Origin: Cellulomonas hominis
Lineage (GTDB): Bacteria; Actinomycetota; Actinomycetes; Actinomycetales; Cellulomonadaceae
DNA: 64,000 nucleotides
Assembly: GCF_014201095.1 (NCBI RefSeq)
Contig: NZ_JACHDN010000001.1
Span: 1,922,001 to 1,986,000, forward strand
Direction of reading: 5' to 3'
Below are positions 61,262 to 64,000 of this stretch, piece by piece; the stretch's first letter is position 1, and every line of letters starts with the position of its first letter. The notes beneath the pieces were generated by a model that saw only the letters and a program-made list of their open reading frames with translations, had not been told where the DNA came from and made no database searches. A program made the position numbers and the translations under genes.

Positions 61262-61995
61262 CGCTGCTCCTCGCGGCTCATCATCAGGGTCATCTCCAGG
61301 GCCGCCGCGGCGCGCTCCATCACGACCTCCCGGGACGCGCCGACGTGGGCGCGCAGCGCCTCCAGCGCCTGCGGGAGCCGGTCGCGGACGACGAGCTCCG
61401 CGATGCCGATGTGCTCGTCGATCGTGGCCGCCATGCGGTCCTCGGTCAGGTAGTCGTACATGCGCACCGAGCGGATCCGGCGGTTCGCCTGCGCCAGCGC
61501 CTGGGTGAGCGCGGGGTTCCCGGAGGCGTCCAGCAGCGTGGCGTGGAACCGCTCGTCCTGGCTGACGAACCCCGCGTCCGGCGCGGGGGTGTCGTCCCGG
61601 AACCCGTACCAGCGGTCGAGCTCCGCCTCGAGCCGCGCGCGGTCGTGGTGCACCGTCGGGTCCTCGAGCGCGCGGGTCAGGCCGCGCAGCTCCAGGGTGA
61701 TCCGCAGCTCGTACAGGTCGGTGAGCTCGGCGAAGCTCGGCACGTACAGGTGCAGGCCGCCCGCGCGCTTCACGACGATGCCGTCGGCCTGCAGCCGGGC
61801 CAGCGCCTCGCGGACCGGGGTGCGGGAGACGCCGTGCCGCTCGGCCAGGCGCTCCTCGGTCAGCCGCTCGAACGGCGAGACCCGCCCGCTCATCAGCTCG
61901 TCGCGGATCGTCAGGTAGACGCGCTCGCGGCGGGAGGGGCCGGGTCCGTCCGGCGCGGCCGGTGCCGGCGACCCCGGGACGACGTCTGTGCTCAT
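61258..61995 (-). CDS. GntR-family regulator with FCD domain
   Basis: 245 residues from ATG 61995 (first in-frame ATG at 62019 would begin before the operator). A winged helix (RRERVYLTIRDELMSG, then RHGVSRTPVREALARLQADG) is followed by an FCD-type helical ligand domain with His/Asp residues (FHATLLDASGNPALTQALAQ, DEHIGIAELV). It likely represses its own operon; a palindrome overlaps the start. The stop overlaps the atzF start. Confidence 0.94.
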   Translation of the reverse strand: MSTDVVPGSPAPAAPDGPGPSRRERVYLTIRDELMSGRVSPFERLTEERLAERHGVSRTPVREALARLQADGIVVKRAGGLHLYVPSFAELTDLYELRITLELRGLTRALEDPTVHHDRARLEAELDRWYGFRDDTPAPDAGFVSQDERFHATLLDASGNPALTQALAQANRRIRSVRMYDYLTEDRMAATIDEHIGIAELVVRDRLPQALEALRAHVGASREVVMERAAAALEMTLMMSREEQR

Positions 61996-61996
61996 G

Positions 61997-62008
61997 TCTG
62001 TATACAGA
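61997..62008. promoter_or_regulatory. GntR/FCD operator
   Basis: TCTGTATACAGA is a perfect 12-base palindrome directly upstream of the GntR start, with the TGTATACA core usual for FadR/FCD-type regulators. Confidence 0.8.
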
Positions 62009-62205
62009 ACCGGATCCATGTTTCTCCGGGTGACGCCGCATGTTGCGGGGGCGTGACGATCCGGCGGGGCCTCGACAGCTGCTCTCCGCGCCCGCGCGCG
62101 CGAGGCCGCGGGTCGTCCGGAGGCCCGGCGCGGGCGACCCGGGGCGGGCTACCGTGGCGTCCGTGCGGCCGCGCCGGTCGCGCACCGGACGAGGGACGGG
62201 GCCCC

Positions 62206-64000
62206 ATGCGACGGACCGGCACGGCGGGCGCGCTCGCGCTGCTCGTCGCCGTCGGGCTGGGCTGGCTGCTCGCGGGACCGGCCGTCGCGGCGGCCGGCGA
62301 CCCGGGTGCCGGGGCCGGCGCAGCCGCGGCCGTCGAGTCGCCCGCACCGGCGGTCACGTCGTCCGCGACCGCGGTGCCGCCCGCACCGACGCCGACCCCG
62401 AGCGTCTCGCCGGCGCCGCCCGGCCCCACCACGGGGCCCACGGACGAACCGGCGCCCGCGCCCGGCCCCACGTCGACCGCTCCCGCGCCGACGCCCACGC
62501 CGACCACCGGGGGCGCCGGCGCGGACGAGCCGGACGACGACGCCGGCGCGACCCGTCGCCCCGCGTCGCCGCCCGCCGTGACGTCCAGCCCGGTGCCCTG
62601 GGGGCAGCTGATCGCGGCGCTCGCGGTCGTCGTGGCCGGGGCCGTCGCCGTCGTCGTGCTCGCCGCACGCCGGGCCCGGGCGGTCGCGGCCGCGGACCCC
62701 GGGCCCGTGGCCGCCGACGGACCGGCCGGACCCCCCGCGCCGCCCGCGCCGCCGGAGGAGGTGCTGCGGCTCATGGTCACCTCCGGCGAGGCGATGATCG
62801 ACGCCGGGCACACCGTGTCCTCCGTCGCGGAGACCCTGGACGACATCGCCGCGGCGCACGGCATCCCCGGCGCCGAGACCGTCGTGCTGCCGACCGCGCT
62901 GCTGGTGTCCGTCCCGCAGGGCCAGGCGGTCGCGACCGCCGCCGTCACGACCGGCCGCCGGCCCCTGGACCTGTACCAGGTGGACGACCTCGCCGACGTG
63001 CTCCGCGACGCCACCGTCCCCGGCTCCGGGGTCGCCCCCGCGGCGCTCGCGGAGCGGGTCGCGGCCGTGCGCGACGAGCCCCGCCCGTTCGGTCCGCTCG
63101 CCCGGCTCGCCGGGTACCTGCTGCTGTCGGTCGGGCTCGCGGCGCTGCTCGGCGGGTCCTGGGTGGACCTGCTGGTCGCCGGGGCGCTCGGGGTCGCCGT
63201 CGGCGCCGTGCAGATCGCCGTGCCCCCGCTGTCCAGCGGCGTCCAGGTGGCGTTGACCGTCGCGGTGGCGTTCGGCGTGGCGCTCGCGGTGCTGCTGCTC
63301 GCGCGCGGCGTGCCGCACCTCGGCGTGCTGCCGTCGGTGATCGCCCCGCTCGCGCTGTTCCTGCCGGGCGGTCTGCTGACCACGGGCGTGCTCGAGCTCG
63401 CCGCGGGCCAGATGCTCTCCGGCGCCGGCCGGCTCGCCGCCGGGACCATGCAGCTCGCCCTGCTGGCCGGCGGCATCGTCGGCGCGGCCGTGCTGGTCGG
63501 CGTGCCCGAGCTGGACCTGTCCGCCTCCGACCAGCCGCTCGGCCCGGTGGCGCCCTGGGTGGGCGTCGTCCTGTTCGGCGTCGGCACCATGGCGTTCCGG
63601 TGCGGCCGGCCGCGGACCACCGGCTGGGTCGTGCTCGTGCTGCTGGTCGCCTACGGGGCGCAGGTGGTCGGCGGGGCGTTCTTCGGCGGCGAGCTCTCGG
63701 CGTTCGTGGGTGCCCTCGCGATGACGCCCGTGGCCCTGGTCGTGGCCCGGTTCCCGTCCGGGCCGTCGCCGCTGGTGTCGTTCCTGCCGGCGTTCTGGAT
63801 GCTGGTCCCCGGGGCGCTCGGCCTCGTCGGGGTGGCGACCCTGCTGGACGGCGGCGCGGGCGGCATCTCCACGCTCGTGTCCACCGCGTCGACCATGCTC
63901 GGGATCGCCCTGGGGGTGCTGCTCGGGCTCGCCGCCAGCCGGGCGCTGCCGGGCCTGCCGCACCGCCGCGGCGCGGACGGGCTGCCGGGGACGGCGGTCG
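62206..64000 (+). CDS. thrE: ThrE-type threonine/serine exporter, 3' end outside the window
   Basis: At least 598 residues from ATG 62206; GAGGGACGG lies about eight bases upstream and a TACCGT -10 (62150-62155) gives a short leader. A signal-anchor-like segment (residues 8-30), a long Pro/Ala/Thr-rich external linker (about 35-130) and another segment precede the DUF1212-like ThrE part, which begins VLRLMVTSGEAMIDAGHTVSSV near residue 185, and then about ten membrane segments. ThrE in corynebacteria exports threonine and serine by exchange with protons. A GTG at 62163 is the start of a shadow frame. Confidence 0.85.
   Translation, partial: MRRTGTAGALALLVAVGLGWLLAGPAVAAAGDPGAGAGAAAAVESPAPAVTSSATAVPPAPTPTPSVSPAPPGPTTGPTDEPAPAPGPTSTAPAPTPTPTTGGAGADEPDDDAGATRRPASPPAVTSSPVPWGQLIAALAVVVAGAVAVVVLAARRARAVAAADPGPVAADGPAGPPAPPAPPEEVLRLMVTSGEAMIDAGHTVSSVAETLDDIAAAHGIPGAETVVLPTALLVSVPQGQAVATAAVTTGRRPLDLYQVDDLADVLRDATVPGSGVAPAALAERVAAVRDEPRPFGPLARLAGYLLLSVGLAALLGGSWVDLLVAGALGVAVGAVQIAVPPLSSGVQVALTVAVAFGVALAVLLLARGVPHLGVLPSVIAPLALFLPGGLLTTGVLELAAGQMLSGAGRLAAGTMQLALLAGGIVGAAVLVGVPELDLSASDQPLGPVAPWVGVVLFGVGTMAFRCGRPRTTGWVVLVLLVAYGAQVVGGAFFGGELSAFVGALAMTPVALVVARFPSGPSPLVSFLPAFWMLVPGALGLVGVATLLDGGAGGISTLVSTASTMLGIALGVLLGLAASRALPGLPHRRGADGLPGTAV

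Noticed and set aside
62163..62205. GTG 62163 as leaderless start of the ThrE gene
   Set aside because: It follows TACCGT by seven bases but is out of frame with the exporter; the ATG at 62206 has a ribosome site and the right frame. The GTG probably marks the transcription start.

Overview
The window is about 64 kb of very GC-rich chromosome from an actinobacterium. It is most likely Cellulomonas or a close relative: the 831-residue cellobiose phosphorylase at 4331-6826 follows the known Cellulomonas enzyme almost residue for residue (from memory), and it sits under two CelR-type palindromes. Other actinobacterial marks are HAIR elements before dnaK, a DtxR-like box, an Nramp transporter, an EtfD-type Fe-S protein, and at least nine genes with the signature of leaderless transcripts (TAnnnT, 6-7 bases, then ATG/GTG). 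No phage, insertion sequence with a transposase, CRISPR array or rRNA was seen. Apart from a few accessory elements the window reads as ordinary core chromosome.

Layout. 1-3906: an edge-truncated gene, a TetR regulator with a heme oxygenase (iron and TetR control signals), a DinB-fold protein, then a 790-base gene-free stretch with a cluster of DnaA-box-like sequences between two copies of one hairpin, and a hypothetical gene. 4091-8706: tRNA-Gly(CCC), cellobiose phosphorylase, dCTP deaminase and a hypothetical partner. 8791-12083: a P-type cation ATPase split by a one-base frameshift, whose distal part carries a Phd/YefM-antitoxin-like domain. 12349-19990: a 30-codon ORF with a strong ribosome site, followed by a four-gene FtsX/MacB-type ABC exporter with overlapping stop/start codons. 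20008-22160: TetR and a divergent MFS exporter sharing a perfect operator. 22339-24576: a membrane Fe-S oxidoreductase of the EtfD type. 24918-31608: a complete Mrp Na+/H+ antiporter operon (A with fused B-like part, C, D, E, F, G), closed by a bidirectional terminator shared with a methyltransferase. 33001-37112: a TPP riboswitch and the thiamine ABC importer thiBPQ. 37099-41951: acetyltransferases, a YgjV-like membrane protein, mntH, a TetR regulator, and an Xre/DUF2975 pair. 42220-48590: a class II amidotransferase, a DinB protein, a NarL-type two-component system divergent from an FtsX-type ABC exporter, and an AraC/GyrI regulator. 48601-52431: an atypical SDR, an HNH nuclease, a protein with four cold-shock domains, and an M15 peptidase. 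52471-56668: the dnaK-grpE-dnaJ-hspR chaperone operon. 56694-61995: a GntR/FCD regulator, allophanate hydrolase and an SsuABC/TauABC-like importer in one operon. 62206-end: a ThrE-type exporter cut by the window edge.

The points most worth a second look are the DnaA-box cluster away from dnaA/dnaN, the split ATPase with its antitoxin-like domain, the small peptide before the exporter operon, the 151-base inverted-repeat element between mntH and its TetR neighbour, a dispersed palindromic repeat in three intergenic gaps, the four-domain cold-shock protein, the SDR without its catalytic Tyr, and a 34-base near-perfect hairpin inside the chaperone operon. None of these was tested by database search; all statements rest on reading the sequence.
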